A stretch of DNA of 64,000 nucleotides from Streptococcus suis YS56. GTDB taxonomy: Bacteria > Bacillota > Bacilli > Lactobacillales > Streptococcaceae. The translations under genes and the position numbers were made by a program. Location of the stretch: contig NZ_ALMY01000013.1 in NCBI RefSeq assembly GCF_000440115.1, forward strand, positions 1-64,000. The letters are read 5' to 3'. This document shows positions 46,379 to 55,585 of the stretch, piece by piece; position 1 is the stretch's first letter; every line of letters starts with the position of its first letter. The notes under the pieces were generated by a model. That model saw only the letters and a list, made by a program, of their open reading frames with translations. It had not been told where the DNA came from and made no database searches.

Positions 46379-48414
46379 TGACAAAGAATTTACTTGTTGA
46401 ACTTGGCTTGGAAGAAATTCCTGCCTACATCGTAACCCCAGCCATGCACCAGTTGCGTGACCGCATGGCGACCTTTTTGACAGACAACCGTTTGGCTTTT
46501 GACAGCATTGATGTCTTTTCAACGCCACGCCGTTTGGCTGTTCGTGTCCGTGGTTTGGCAGACCAGCAGACTGACTTGACCGAAGATTTCAAGGGTCCTG
46601 CTAAGAAGATTGCCTTGGACGCAGACGGAAACTTCACCAAGGCGGCAGAGGGCTTTGTCCGTGGCAAAGGCCTGACGACTGCTGACATCGAATTCCGCGA
46701 GATCAAGGGTGAAGAGTATGTCTATGTGACCAAGCACGAAGCTGGTCAGCCAGCTAAGGCAGTTTTGGCGGGTATTCCAGAGGTCCTGAAGGCTATGACC
46801 TTCCCGGTCAGCATGAACTGGGCATCCAACAAATTCGCCTACATCCGTCCTGTCCACACCCTGACTGTTCTCTTGGACGACGAGGCATTGGATATGGATT
46901 TCTTGGACATTTCGTCAGCTCGTATCAGCCGTGGTCATCGTTTCCTTGGAAATGAAACTGAGATTGCAAGTGCAGATTCTTACGAGGCAGACTTGCGTGC
47001 ACAGTTTGTCATTACAGACCCCGCAGAGCGTCAACATATGATCGTCGAGCAAATCAAGGCGATCGAGGACAAACATAATGTAACCGTTGAGATTGACCAA
47101 GACCTGCTCAATGAAGTTCTCAACTTGGTCGAGTACCCAACCGCCTTCATGGGCTCCTTTGACACCAAGTATTTGGAAGTGCCAGAAGAAGTCTTGGTGA
47201 CTTCCATGAAAAACCACCAACGTTACTTCGTAGTGCGTGATAAGGCTGGCAAACTCATGCCAAACTTCATTTCCGTCCGCAACGGTAACGACCAGTATAT
47301 TGATAATGTCATCAAAGGAAATGAAAAAGTTTTGGTGGCTCGTCTGGAAGACGGTGAGTTCTTCTGGCGTGAGGACCAAAAACTCAAGATTGCTGACTTG
47401 GTAGAACGATTGAAGGTCGTGACCTTCCATGAGAAAATCGGCTCACTTTACGAGCACATGGAACGTACCAAAGTCATCGCAGAAAAACTGGCTGACTTGG
47501 CCGGCTTGTCTGCGGATGAAAAAGCAGATGTGGCACGTGCGGCGGACATCTACAAGTTTGACCTCTTGACAGGTATGGTTGGTGAGTTTGATGAATTGCA
47601 AGGGATCATGGGTGAGAAGTATGCCCTTCTTGCAGGGGAAAAACCTGCGGTGGCAGCAGCTATCCGTGAGCATTACCTGCCAAATTCAGCAGAAGGCGAA
47701 TTGCCTGAAAGCAAGGTCGGTGCGGTCTTGGCACTGGCTGATAAATTCGACACCCTTCTCTCCTTCTTCTCGGTTGGTTTGATTCCATCAGGCTCAAACG
47801 ACCCTTACGCTCTTCGTCGTGCGACACAAGGTATCGTGCGGATCTTGGAAGCATTTGGTTGGGAAATTCCATTGGATCAGTTGATTGCGGAGCTCTACAG
47901 CTTGAACTTTGCCAGCTTGACCTATGACAACCAGCCAGCTGTGATGGACTTTATCCGTGCTCGTGTAGAGAAGATGATGGATAAGGCGATTCCGAAAGAC
48001 ATCCGTGAGGCTGTACTTGCTAGCTCAACCTTTGTGGTCAGACTACAACTGGCAGCCAGCTCTGCTATTTTCCAAAAATCAAAAGAGGCTGACTACAAGG
48101 AAGCCGTGGAAAACTTGTCACGTGTCTTCAACTTGGCTGAAAAGGCGGAGGCGACAGCGATTGACGAGGCTCTCTTCGAAAACGACCAGGAAAAAGCCCT
48201 TGCTGCTGCGGTGGCAGGCTTGGAGTTGACAGAAGACATGGCGGGTAACTTGGACAAGCTTTTTGCTCTTAGCCCAGTCATCGCAGCCTTCTTCGACAAT
48301 ACCATGGTTATGGCAGATGATGCGGCAATCAAAGCCAACCGTTTGGCTCTACTGAAATCTTTGGCGGATAAGGCAAGTGCAGTGGCCGTCTTCAATCTCT
48401 TGAATAGTAAGTAG
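46378..48414 (+). CDS. glyS: glycyl-tRNA synthetase beta subunit
   Basis: GlyS is the tRNA-binding beta chain, 678 residues. It shows the conserved [22 protein letters not shown] start, [11 protein letters not shown] near 43-53, and [10 protein letters not shown] near 278-287. The C-terminal anticodon-binding HD-like region contains [31 protein letters not shown] near 445-475. It is coupled to glyQ. Confidence 0.96.
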   Translation: MTKNLLVELGLEEIPAYIVTPAMHQLRDRMATFLTDNRLAFDSIDVFSTPRRLAVRVRGLADQQTDLTEDFKGPAKKIALDADGNFTKAAEGFVRGKGLTTADIEFREIKGEEYVYVTKHEAGQPAKAVLAGIPEVLKAMTFPVSMNWASNKFAYIRPVHTLTVLLDDEALDMDFLDISSARISRGHRFLGNETEIASADSYEADLRAQFVITDPAERQHMIVEQIKAIEDKHNVTVEIDQDLLNEVLNLVEYPTAFMGSFDTKYLEVPEEVLVTSMKNHQRYFVVRDKAGKLMPNFISVRNGNDQYIDNVIKGNEKVLVARLEDGEFFWREDQKLKIADLVERLKVVTFHEKIGSLYEHMERTKVIAEKLADLAGLSADEKADVARAADIYKFDLLTGMVGEFDELQGIMGEKYALLAGEKPAVAAAIREHYLPNSAEGELPESKVGAVLALADKFDTLLSFFSVGLIPSGSNDPYALRRATQGIVRILEAFGWEIPLDQLIAELYSLNFASLTYDNQPAVMDFIRARVEKMMDKAIPKDIREAVLASSTFVVRLQLAASSAIFQKSKEADYKEAVENLSRVFNLAEKAEATAIDEALFENDQEKALAAAVAGLELTEDMAGNLDKLFALSPVIAAFFDNTMVMADDAAIKANRLALLKSLADKASAVAVFNLLNSK

Positions 48415-48423
48415 GAGGCAGAC

Positions 48424-48681
48424 ATGGAACAAGCAAAAATCGATCGGATCAATGAATTGGCTAAAAAGAAAAAAGCTGGTACCTTGACACCAGAGGAAAA
48501 AGTTGAACAGGCTCAGCTCAGGGAAGAATATATTGAGGGGTATCGTCGAGCAATCCGTCATCATATTGAGGGGATTAAATTGGTTGATGAAGACGGTAAC
48601 GATGTGACGCCAGAAAAACTCCGTCAAGTCCAACGTGAAAAAGGCTTGCATGGCCGTAGTTTGGATGATCCAAATTCCTAA
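48424..48681 (+). CDS. DUF896-family protein (YnzC-like)
   Basis: An 85-residue cytosolic protein with a helical hairpin. It begins with a basic helix ([18 protein letters not shown]) and the family's [18 protein letters not shown]. The YnzC family is widespread in Firmicutes and of unclear function, LexA-linked in some. It is 9 bases behind glyS, so it is probably the last gene of the T-box operon, and a terminator follows. Confidence 0.9.
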   Translation: MEQAKIDRINELAKKKKAGTLTPEEKVEQAQLREEYIEGYRRAIRHHIEGIKLVDEDGNDVTPEKLRQVQREKGLHGRSLDDPNS

Positions 48682-48699
48682 GAATAAATGATAATAAAC

Positions 48700-48732
48700 A
48701 AGGAAAGACTAGGTTTTCTAGTCTTTTTTGTG
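48700..48732 (+). terminator. glyQS operon terminator
   Basis: AAAGACTAG and CTAGTCTTT with a GTTTT loop form a 9-base-pair stem followed by TTT. Confidence 0.8.
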
Positions 48733-48813
48733 CTTTTGAGAACATGTATTTACTTGTTTGCTTAGTTTGTAAATGATAAAATAGAGATATAATAGGTTCA
48801 GGGAGGATTTGTC

Positions 48814-49185
48814 ATGAAAAAACTGATGTATGCCTTGTTGGTGCTTGCCTATGTTGCAGTTGCTTATTTGTCGGTCTACCTCCTTCCTCACTATTATGTA
48901 GGTGCAATTATAGGGGCGGCAGGAGCCAGTCTTGGAGCTAGTTTCAAACAGTTCAAGGAAGTGCGAGCTTGTCCTGACCAACCCTTGTTAGCCTATTTTA
49001 AGAGGGATAAGAAAAAGATAAGTAGTTTGTCAGTGGTCCTTCTTGGAATTATCCTTTTTGTCAGCCTTGTGCTGGAATTTAATTGGCAATATGGCATAGC
49101 TTTTGTAGTGGCTATCAGCTACGCTATGCTTTGGAATGTTCTTCATATCCAATTCTTACGAAGATACTATTTAAAAAACGCATGA
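48814..49185 (+). CDS. putative membrane protein (123 aa)
   Basis: A 123-residue protein with about four hydrophobic segments (residues 4-24, 29-46, 72-90, 92-112). I do not recognise a motif. GGGAGGA lies before the start. It stands alone between terminators. Confidence 0.7.
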   Translation: MKKLMYALLVLAYVAVAYLSVYLLPHYYVGAIIGAAGASLGASFKQFKEVRACPDQPLLAYFKRDKKKISSLSVVLLGIILFVSLVLEFNWQYGIAFVVAISYAMLWNVLHIQFLRRYYLKNA

Positions 49186-49205
49186 AGAGCTCATGCGTTT
49201 TCTTT
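49176..49205. terminator. bidirectional terminator
   Basis: AAAACGCATGA and TCATGCGTTTT flank AGAGC, giving an 11-base-pair stem between two convergent genes, with A/T tracts on both sides. Confidence 0.8.
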
Positions 49206-50541
49206 ATATACTTTGTCCAGCTTTTAATTTTTTCATAAAGATGATGGAACTTGGAATCAGGACGATGATACTGCCAATCCAGGCGGCTGGGTTAGCGGCG
49301 GCGGTTCCATAAAAACCAAAATACTGCATACCGATGATGGCGACTGCTGCTCGGAAAATCAGTTCCCCAAAGCCTGCTAGTGTTGGGATAAAGCCCTTGC
49401 CAAGTCCCTGAATAAAGCTACGAAGAATAAAGAGGGAAGCGACAATCCAGTAACAAGAGCCGTTAATGATGTAGTAAACAAGAGCCAAGTCCAGAACTGT
49501 TTGACTGGCATTTGGCAGAAATAGACCAGAAAAGAAACGATTGCCCAAGATGAGAATGACCGCAAATACAATGGCCCAAGCAATGCTGAGGAGTAATGAG
49601 TGGCGCACCCCTTCTCGAATACGATCATAGAGCTTGGCACCGTAGTTCTGAGCAGTAAAGGTTGCGATAGCCAAGCCCAGATTAACCATGGGCAGCATAG
49701 CCAACTGGTCAGTACGAAGGGCAATGGCCTGGGCGGCGATGGCGTCTGTCCCTAGTTGGTTAACCATAAACTGCAAGGTCATGGCTCCGATGGCGATAAT
49801 ACTGGCTTGAAAACCCATTGGAAAAGCAAGCTGGGCATGTTTCTTGAGATTACCTCTATCCAATTTTAAATCAGCTAGTCCGATATGATAGTGAGGTACC
49901 TTGTGGATAATGTAAAAAATAAGAAAGAGGACCGAACAGGCTTGAGCAAGGATAGTTGCAAAGCCAGCTCCGAAAACGCCCCAGTTCATAACTAAGATAA
50001 AGAAAAAATCCAGACCGATATTGATAAAACAAGCGATAACTAGAGCCAGTAGAGGTGTTTTAGAGTTGCCGAGACTGCGTAGGGCTGAAGACAGGAAATT
50101 ATAAAAAATAGTAAAGGTCAATCCTCCAAACATGGCCGTTAGAAAGGCATGGGAGTGGTCGATGATACTCACAGGCGTTTGCATTAAGACCAAGATAGGT
50201 TTCAAAAATGCTAAGGCTGTGACTGTTAGTAAAAGGCTGATGAGGGAAGCGTAGAAGAGTCCGTGGATAAAAGATTTTTTAAGCCCCTCTAAGTCACCAG
50301 CTCCAAAGCGTTGGGCAGAAATAATGGTTAATCCATTGGTAACACCTTGGGCAAAACCGATGATTAAAAAAATCAGGCTAGCTGTCGAACCGACGCTTGC
50401 AAAGGCATCCTTTCCCAAAGTATGTCCCACAATCATGGAATCAGCAAAATTATAGGCCAGTTGAAAAAAAGATCCAATCAACAAGGGAATAGCGAATTGT
50501 AAGATAACCGCAATCGGTTTTCCTTTGGTTAAATCATTCAT
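49204..50541 (-). CDS. MATE-family multidrug/toxin exporter
   Basis: A 445-residue membrane transporter with about 12 helices. The N-terminus KGKPIAVILQFAIPLLIGSFFQLAYNFADSMIVGHTLG and the FGLTIISAQRFGAGD-like segment are MATE signatures. It exports cationic drugs or metabolites by Na+ or H+ exchange; no substrate can be told. The start is followed upstream by AAAAGGAGACG. It lies alone. Confidence 0.92.
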   Translation of the reverse strand: MNDLTKGKPIAVILQFAIPLLIGSFFQLAYNFADSMIVGHTLGKDAFASVGSTASLIFLIIGFAQGVTNGLTIISAQRFGAGDLEGLKKSFIHGLFYASLISLLLTVTALAFLKPILVLMQTPVSIIDHSHAFLTAMFGGLTFTIFYNFLSSALRSLGNSKTPLLALVIACFINIGLDFFFILVMNWGVFGAGFATILAQACSVLFLIFYIIHKVPHYHIGLADLKLDRGNLKKHAQLAFPMGFQASIIAIGAMTLQFMVNQLGTDAIAAQAIALRTDQLAMLPMVNLGLAIATFTAQNYGAKLYDRIREGVRHSLLLSIAWAIVFAVILILGNRFFSGLFLPNASQTVLDLALVYYIINGSCYWIVASLFILRSFIQGLGKGFIPTLAGFGELIFRAAVAIIGMQYFGFYGTAAANPAAWIGSIIVLIPSSIIFMKKLKAGQSI

Positions 50542-50652
50542 AACGTCTCCTTTTGACAGATGATAAGCCCACTAGATAAATGATAGTCTAGTAGGCTTTC
50601 TAGGGATAAAATATTTCTCTTGAAAACGGAGTATAGGGCGTAAATTTGTTAT

Positions 50653-51318
50653 TTAATTTGTCAGCTCTTCAAAATGATCGACAGTATTATGGTCTGTTAC
50701 TGCTAAGATGAGTTCGTCAGATTTGAAGACATAGTCAGGAGTCAGTTGGATGTTTAATTCCTGATTTTCGCCACTTCGGTAACCGATAATATTGAGTTTA
50801 TAATGTTGGCGGAGTTTTAATTCGCCAAGTGTTTTGCCAATCCATTTTACTGGCGGGTGAAACTCGACAATGGAAACATTGCCTTCGAGCTCAAAGAGGC
50901 TGGTTGTGTCGCGGTGGAGTAATTGTTTTGCTAGGGAAATACCAGTTTCGCGTTCGGGGGAAATAACCTTGTCAGCACCAACTCGGAGAAGGACTTCTTT
51001 CGCAGTTGTTCCTTTGACTTTGGCAATGACCATAGGAACGCCTAGGACCTTGCTATGCATAACAGCAAGAACACTGGATTCCAAGTTTTCGCCAGTAGCT
51101 ACAACAACAGCATCGCAGTTACCGATTCCTGCTGCACGTAAGAGCGAGCGATCGGTGATGTCTCCGACAATACCGCGCGTGAGAATAGGTTCTAGATGAT
51201 TGATACGTTGCTCATGATTATCAATAGCAATGATATTGCAATCGTAATTGTGTAATGTTTTTGCAATGGTAGTACCAAAAACTCCCAGACCGAGAATTCC
51301 GATAGTATAGTTTGGCAT
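50653..51318 (-). CDS. ktrA: Ktr potassium uptake, regulatory subunit
   Basis: A 221-residue cytosolic RCK protein. The Rossmann loop ILGLGVFGTTIAK lies near 8-20, then AVVVATGENLESS, and a C-terminal RCK-C part (about 140-221) binds the ligand. It gates the KtrB channel in response to nucleotide. It follows ktrB by 11 bases. A hairpin with AGCC...GGCT arms closes the unit (50568-50600). Confidence 0.92.
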   Translation of the reverse strand: MPNYTIGILGLGVFGTTIAKTLHNYDCNIIAIDNHEQRINHLEPILTRGIVGDITDRSLLRAAGIGNCDAVVVATGENLESSVLAVMHSKVLGVPMVIAKVKGTTAKEVLLRVGADKVISPERETGISLAKQLLHRDTTSLFELEGNVSIVEFHPPVKWIGKTLGELKLRQHYKLNIIGYRSGENQELNIQLTPDYVFKSDELILAVTDHNTVDHFEELTN

Positions 51319-51329
51319 GATTTCTCCTT

Positions 51330-52679
51330 TTAGACAAGCATAGATGATTTTGCGTATTGAAGACTTTCGGTTTTAGATAATTTTCGAACAGAAAGGCTTG
51401 CGAGAATAGAAAGTGGACCGATACGGCCGAAGAACATGAGTGCCATAATGACTGCTTGACCGGCCATGGTTAGACTTGGAGTCAGATTGGCCGTAACACC
51501 TACAGTGGCTAGTGCTGACATGACCTCGAACATTAAAAATAGAAGTGGTTGTCGGTCATCTGTTAGGGCAAGTGCGAAGAGCCCGATGATGAACATGAGA
51601 AGGAAGACTGAGAATGTCGCAAAAGCTTTGCGGATGCTGAGGTTATCGATGGTTCGACCCATAAAGTTGGTATGAGGGAGACCGAGAATCTCGCTACGAG
51701 CATAGAGCACTAAGGTTAGGAAGGCGGTTATTTTAATACCGCCGGCTGTTCCACCTGGGGCTCCGCCAAGCATCATCTGAAAGATATAGAGCAAGAGGGT
51801 GATTGGTTCAGCCTTCGTGTAGTCGATACTGGCAAAACCAGCGGTTCGCATGGTGACCGTCTGGAAAAAGCTGGCCAATAATTTATGGCCAAATGATAGT
51901 TGCCCGATAGTAGAAGGGTTGTTCCATTCGGTGAGTAAGGTTGTCAGAGTTCCGAGGGTTAGTATAATGGCTGTTAGGCCTAGAACAATCTTTGTATGGA
52001 ACCCTAGTTTTCGTAGGCTACGTTTTTGCCCGATTTGTGTTTGAAGGTCAAACCAAACCGAGAATCCAAGCCCCCCCATAATAATGAGACTGGCTAATGT
52101 TAGGTTAATCAGAGGATTATCCACATAGCGCATGATGCTAGTTGCACCAAAATTATCAAAACCAGCATTACAAAAGGCTGATATAGCTACGAAAATCGAG
52201 GTGAATAAACCTTTCGCCCATCCAAATTCAGGTACAAAATGGAAGGAAAGTAAGAGGGCTCCAAAGGCTTCGACCGCCAAGGTAAAACCAAAAGCCGATT
52301 TGAGGAAGCTACGAAAATATTTTGTGTCAGATCGGTTTAGAGCCTCTTGTAAGGTCGCCATATTGATGAAATTCATTTTACGACCACCGCGTAAAGCGAA
52401 GAGACCGATGAATCCTATCAAGCTCAAACCACCAATTTGGATTAGCATCATACAGATAATCTGTCCAAAAGTAGAATAGGTTTCAGTAACGGCTTTGGTA
52501 AATAGCCCTGTTACACAAACCATGGAGACAGATGTGAAGAGATGATCCCAATAACTTGCTGTAGAGGTGCTAATTTGTGAAATGGGAAGACTTAGTAAAA
52601 TTGATCCAGTCAGAATCACGAATAAGAAACTGATAATGATTCGCTGACTGGAAGAAAGTTTTATCCTAAATGGTGACAT
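51330..52679 (-). CDS. ktrB: Ktr potassium uptake, membrane subunit
   Basis: A 449-residue TrkH/KtrB-type potassium translocator with four M1-P-M2 repeats. The pore-loop signatures include SVSMVCVTGLFTKAV near 50-64, SAFCNAGFDNFG near 162-173, TVTMRTAGFASID near 263-275, and TVGVTANLTPSL near 390-401. The frame opens at 52727, but MSPFRIKLSS at 52679 is the conventional start. It leads the ktrB-ktrA operon. Confidence 0.92.
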   Translation of the reverse strand: MSPFRIKLSSSQRIIISFLFVILTGSILLSLPISQISTSTASYWDHLFTSVSMVCVTGLFTKAVTETYSTFGQIICMMLIQIGGLSLIGFIGLFALRGGRKMNFINMATLQEALNRSDTKYFRSFLKSAFGFTLAVEAFGALLLSFHFVPEFGWAKGLFTSIFVAISAFCNAGFDNFGATSIMRYVDNPLINLTLASLIIMGGLGFSVWFDLQTQIGQKRSLRKLGFHTKIVLGLTAIILTLGTLTTLLTEWNNPSTIGQLSFGHKLLASFFQTVTMRTAGFASIDYTKAEPITLLLYIFQMMLGGAPGGTAGGIKITAFLTLVLYARSEILGLPHTNFMGRTIDNLSIRKAFATFSVFLLMFIIGLFALALTDDRQPLLFLMFEVMSALATVGVTANLTPSLTMAGQAVIMALMFFGRIGPLSILASLSVRKLSKTESLQYAKSSMLV

Positions 52680-52778
52680 AATTCTACCTTTGCTCAAAAA
52701 ATAAAAGATGAAGATATTGTAGCACAAAAGAAAGAAAAAGTACGACTAAAACACGCAAAGAACCTGATTTTTTCTCTT

Positions 52779-52808
52779 CTTGAAAGCTTCATTGTTTTTT
52801 TGTTACTA
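52779..52808 (+). promoter_or_regulatory. promoter ahead of the 22-residue peptide frame
   Basis: TTGAAA and TACTAT lie about 18 bases apart, around 25 bases before the short frame at 52832. Confidence 0.4.
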
Positions 52809-52831
52809 TGGATGTTATAAGTGGTGTTTAT

Positions 52832-52900
52832 ATGAGGTGGTTCGGGTGGCTCATTTTATTTGTGACAACGGGGTTATGGGGAAATTATTATGGGCAATGA
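52832..52900 (+). CDS. possible short hydrophobic peptide (22 aa)
   Basis: The frame reads MRWFGWLILFVTTGLWGNYY and ends GQ before TGA. A positively charged start, hydrophobic middle and Trp/Tyr-rich end resemble streptococcal signalling or membrane peptides, but no known family is matched. It has a promoter-like sequence upstream and a terminator downstream (52922-52953). The ribosome site is weak (GTGG), and no matching Rgg-type gene lies alongside. Confidence 0.35.
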   Translation: MRWFGWLILFVTTGLWGNYYGQ

Positions 52901-52921
52901 AAAAGTGGTGCGGACCATAAA

Positions 52922-52953
52922 AAGAATCTCCTTAGTTGACCTAGGGAGATTTA
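52922..52953. terminator. bidirectional terminator
   Basis: AATCTCC and GGAGATT with TTAG/CTAG inside form a hairpin with A-rich and T-rich flanks, at the stop of the Gx transporter gene. Confidence 0.7.
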
Positions 52954-53490
52954 TTTCCATTCTGCTAAGACTTGTTGATGATAGTGACGTAAAGGTCCGA
53001 CCTTTTGGAGGAGGTAGGTAGCAGCCAGTCCGACCAATAAGCCTGATAAAATTCCTGTAAAAGCGAGGATTGGCAGGTAGTTTAGTACATAGAAAGAACG
53101 GGCAATGGTAGCAAAAACAAGAAGCTGACCAAGATTGTGCAACATCCCGCCCAGAATAGAAATTCCAATAGGACTGACACGGTTGGGACCGAGTTGCTTG
53201 GCTGCAAGCATACCAAGGTAACTCAAACTGGTGCCTGCAAAACCATAAAGAAAGGTGGAAAATGTTCCGCCTAGAAAAGTTGAAATCAGGAGACGGAGTG
53301 CGACAACTTTTACAGAATCTCTTGCAGGTAAAGTGAAAATAGCGATTAAGCTAATCAAGTTTCCAAGTCCTAGTTTGGCACCTGGAGCAAAGGCGAAGGG
53401 TGGCGTAATCATTCGCTCAATTAAGGAAATAACCACTGCTTGAGCAGCTAACATGGTAATAAAATTAAGGGTTTGTCGTTTGGAATTCAT
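52951..53490 (-). CDS. eetB: EetB-type Gx transporter family membrane protein
   Basis: A 179-residue protein with about five hydrophobic segments, of the Gx transporter / heptaprenyl diphosphate synthase component I type (COG4769). PFAFAPGAKLGLGNLISLIAIF near 29-50 and TFLGGTFSTFLYGFAGTSLSYL near 74-95 carry the Gly-rich pattern. Members lie in flavin-based electron transfer loci, as EetB in Listeria. Divergent from ndh2, 184 bases apart. The frame extends to a GTG at 53556; neither start has a clear ribosome site. Confidence 0.75.
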   Translation of the reverse strand: MNSKRQTLNFITMLAAQAVVISLIERMITPPFAFAPGAKLGLGNLISLIAIFTLPARDSVKVVALRLLISTFLGGTFSTFLYGFAGTSLSYLGMLAAKQLGPNRVSPIGISILGGMLHNLGQLLVFATIARSFYVLNYLPILAFTGILSGLLVGLAATYLLQKVGPLRHYHQQVLAEWK

Positions 53491-53613
53491 GGAACTGTAA
53501 TAGAAAACTCTTTCTAGTTGAATATCTATTTTACTATCATACTTGTTTTTATTCACTCTGGCAAGTTTTGTCTGGTGAATATTACTAATTATTGAAGTAA
53601 CCTTGCCAATTGA

Positions 53614-53642
53614 CAGACAAAGGAGTATAATAGGTCTATGTC
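53614..53642 (+). promoter_or_regulatory. ndh2 promoter
   Basis: TTGCCA and TATAAT are 17 bases apart, about 40 bases ahead of the GTG start. Confidence 0.6.
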
Positions 53643-53674
53643 ATTTGTTTTGAATTTCACAAGGAGGTAAGATT

Positions 53675-55567
53675 GTGACGAAAAATATTGTGATTGTCGG
53701 TGCTGGTTATGCGGGGATTGCTGCGGCGCGACTATTAGGAAAAACTTTTAAGAAAAACGAAGATGTAACTGTTACCTTAATTGATAAGAATTCCTTCCAC
53801 ACCTATATGACAGAGTTGCACGAAGTAGCGGCTGGTCGTGTGGAAGCGAGTGCGATTAAGTATGACCTTCAACGCATCTTTAAAAAATATCCTAAGGTCC
53901 AGTTGGTGACGGATAAGGTTGTAGAGATTGACTATGATAAGAAACAAGTCGTAGCAGAGCACCAAACCCTGGATTTTGATTACCTGCTCCTTGCAATGGG
54001 AGGTGAAGCAAACGACTTTGGTGTCAAAGGTGTGAAGGAACATGGTTTTACCCTTTGGTCTATCGAGGCTGCCGAACGTTTGCATGATCACATGATTGAT
54101 GCCTGCTATCGTGCCATGCGTGAGCACGATGAAGCCAAACGTCGTGCCCTTCTGACCTTTACTGTTATCGGTGCTGGTTTCACAGGTATTGAGATGATTG
54201 GTGAGTTGATTGATTGGGTACCAATTTTGGCACGTGAGTTCAAGTTGGCTCCAAAAGAATTCTCCCTCAAAGTCGTGGAAGCAACTCCAAATATCTTGGC
54301 TATGGTTACTGAAAAAGAGCAAGTCAAGGCACGCAAATACCTTGAGAAAAAAGGTGTGGAGTTGGTGCTTGGTGATGGCGTAGCAAGCGTTCAAGAAGAT
54401 AGCTTGACACTTTCATCAGGTCGTCAAATTCCTACCTATACCTCTATTTGGACAGCTGGTGTGCAAGCCAATACAGATGCAAGTGAATTTGGCATTGAAA
54501 AAGCGCGTGCGGGTCGTTTGGTAGCCAATGAGTTCATGGAAGCGAAAGGCAAGGAAAATGTCTATGTAGCTGGTGACTTGGTTTACTTTGAAGAATCAGA
54601 AGGAAAACCAACTCCACAAATTGTTCAAGCAGCTGAGCAAACAGGTCATACGGCAGCAAGCAATATTATTGCAGCCATCAAGGGTGGCGAAAAACACCGC
54701 TACAAAGGCAAATACGATGGCTTCATGGTCTCTATCGGTTCGCGTTATGGTGTTGCCTTCTTGATGGATAAATACCATATGTCTGGTTTCTTGGCCATGG
54801 CTGTCAAACACATGGTCAACTTGCTTTATTTCTTTACCATTCGCAGTTTCTTCTATATGGGCTCCTATGTTCGCCATGAATTCTTCGATATTAAGAATAA
54901 GCGAAATATCTTTGGAGGTCATACTTCTGGAAAAGGCAATCTTCTCTGGTCTGTGCCAATGCGTGTTCTCTATGGTTCCGTATGGCTTTACGAAGGGATT
55001 AAGAAAGCCTTTGGTTTATTTGGAACAACTTCATGGTTTGGGGATCAAGTTGTCTTCCCTTTCCCTTGGTTAGCTGATCCAGTATCTGGTGCATCTGCTG
55101 CTGAGGCGGTTTCAAGTGCCTCACAAGCGGCAACTGCTGCGGCAGAAGCAGCCGAACCAATCTTTGGTTTGAGCTATGCCTATGGTGAAGCACCGATGGC
55201 TGTTTTGGACAAAATGCCTGATTGGTTCGCATCAATCATGGAATTTATGATGCCAAACCAAGAAGTGGCTCTCTTTATGCAGAAATTCATGACTCTTGCT
55301 GAAATTGGTATTGGTCTTGCCTTGATCGCTGGTGCATTTGTGTGGATTGTATCTGCAGCAACTGTTGCATTGGTTGTTATGTTTAGCTTGTCAGGTATGT
55401 TCTATTGGGTCAATATTTGGTTTATCCCAGCGGCGATTTCATTGATGAATGGTGCGGGTAGAGCCTTCGGTCTAGACTACTGGATCATGCCTTGGTTGGG
55501 TCGATTCCTGGATCAAAAGATTTATGGGAAGCCGAAGCATATTTACCGTATCAAGGATAAAAAATAA
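53675..55567 (+). CDS. ndh2: type II NADH dehydrogenase with C-terminal membrane extension
   Basis: An NDH-2 flavoprotein that passes electrons from NADH to a quinone. The 630-residue product is far longer than the usual about 400. The first 400 residues carry the FAD loop VGAGYAG near 7-13 and the NADH loop VIGAGFTGIE near 164-173. The extension (about 400-630) has several hydrophobic segments (LAEIGIGLALIAGAFVWIV, VALVVMFSLSGMFYWV) of DoxX-like look, as described for the Ndh2 of extracellular electron transfer in Listeria. The start is GTG behind AAGGAGG. dmkB follows by 18 bases. Confidence 0.93.
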   Translation: MTKNIVIVGAGYAGIAAARLLGKTFKKNEDVTVTLIDKNSFHTYMTELHEVAAGRVEASAIKYDLQRIFKKYPKVQLVTDKVVEIDYDKKQVVAEHQTLDFDYLLLAMGGEANDFGVKGVKEHGFTLWSIEAAERLHDHMIDACYRAMREHDEAKRRALLTFTVIGAGFTGIEMIGELIDWVPILAREFKLAPKEFSLKVVEATPNILAMVTEKEQVKARKYLEKKGVELVLGDGVASVQEDSLTLSSGRQIPTYTSIWTAGVQANTDASEFGIEKARAGRLVANEFMEAKGKENVYVAGDLVYFEESEGKPTPQIVQAAEQTGHTAASNIIAAIKGGEKHRYKGKYDGFMVSIGSRYGVAFLMDKYHMSGFLAMAVKHMVNLLYFFTIRSFFYMGSYVRHEFFDIKNKRNIFGGHTSGKGNLLWSVPMRVLYGSVWLYEGIKKAFGLFGTTSWFGDQVVFPFPWLADPVSGASAAEAVSSASQAATAAAEAAEPIFGLSYAYGEAPMAVLDKMPDWFASIMEFMMPNQEVALFMQKFMTLAEIGIGLALIAGAFVWIVSAATVALVVMFSLSGMFYWVNIWFIPAAISLMNGAGRAFGLDYWIMPWLGRFLDQKIYGKPKHIYRIKDKK

Positions 55568-55585
55568 AGGAAATATAGAAAGTTA

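Noticed and set aside
53491-53674. PreQ1-II or other riboswitch before the Gx transporter or ndh2
   Set aside because: No conserved preQ1-II core or Rho-independent hairpin was found in this divergent gap; only promoter elements.
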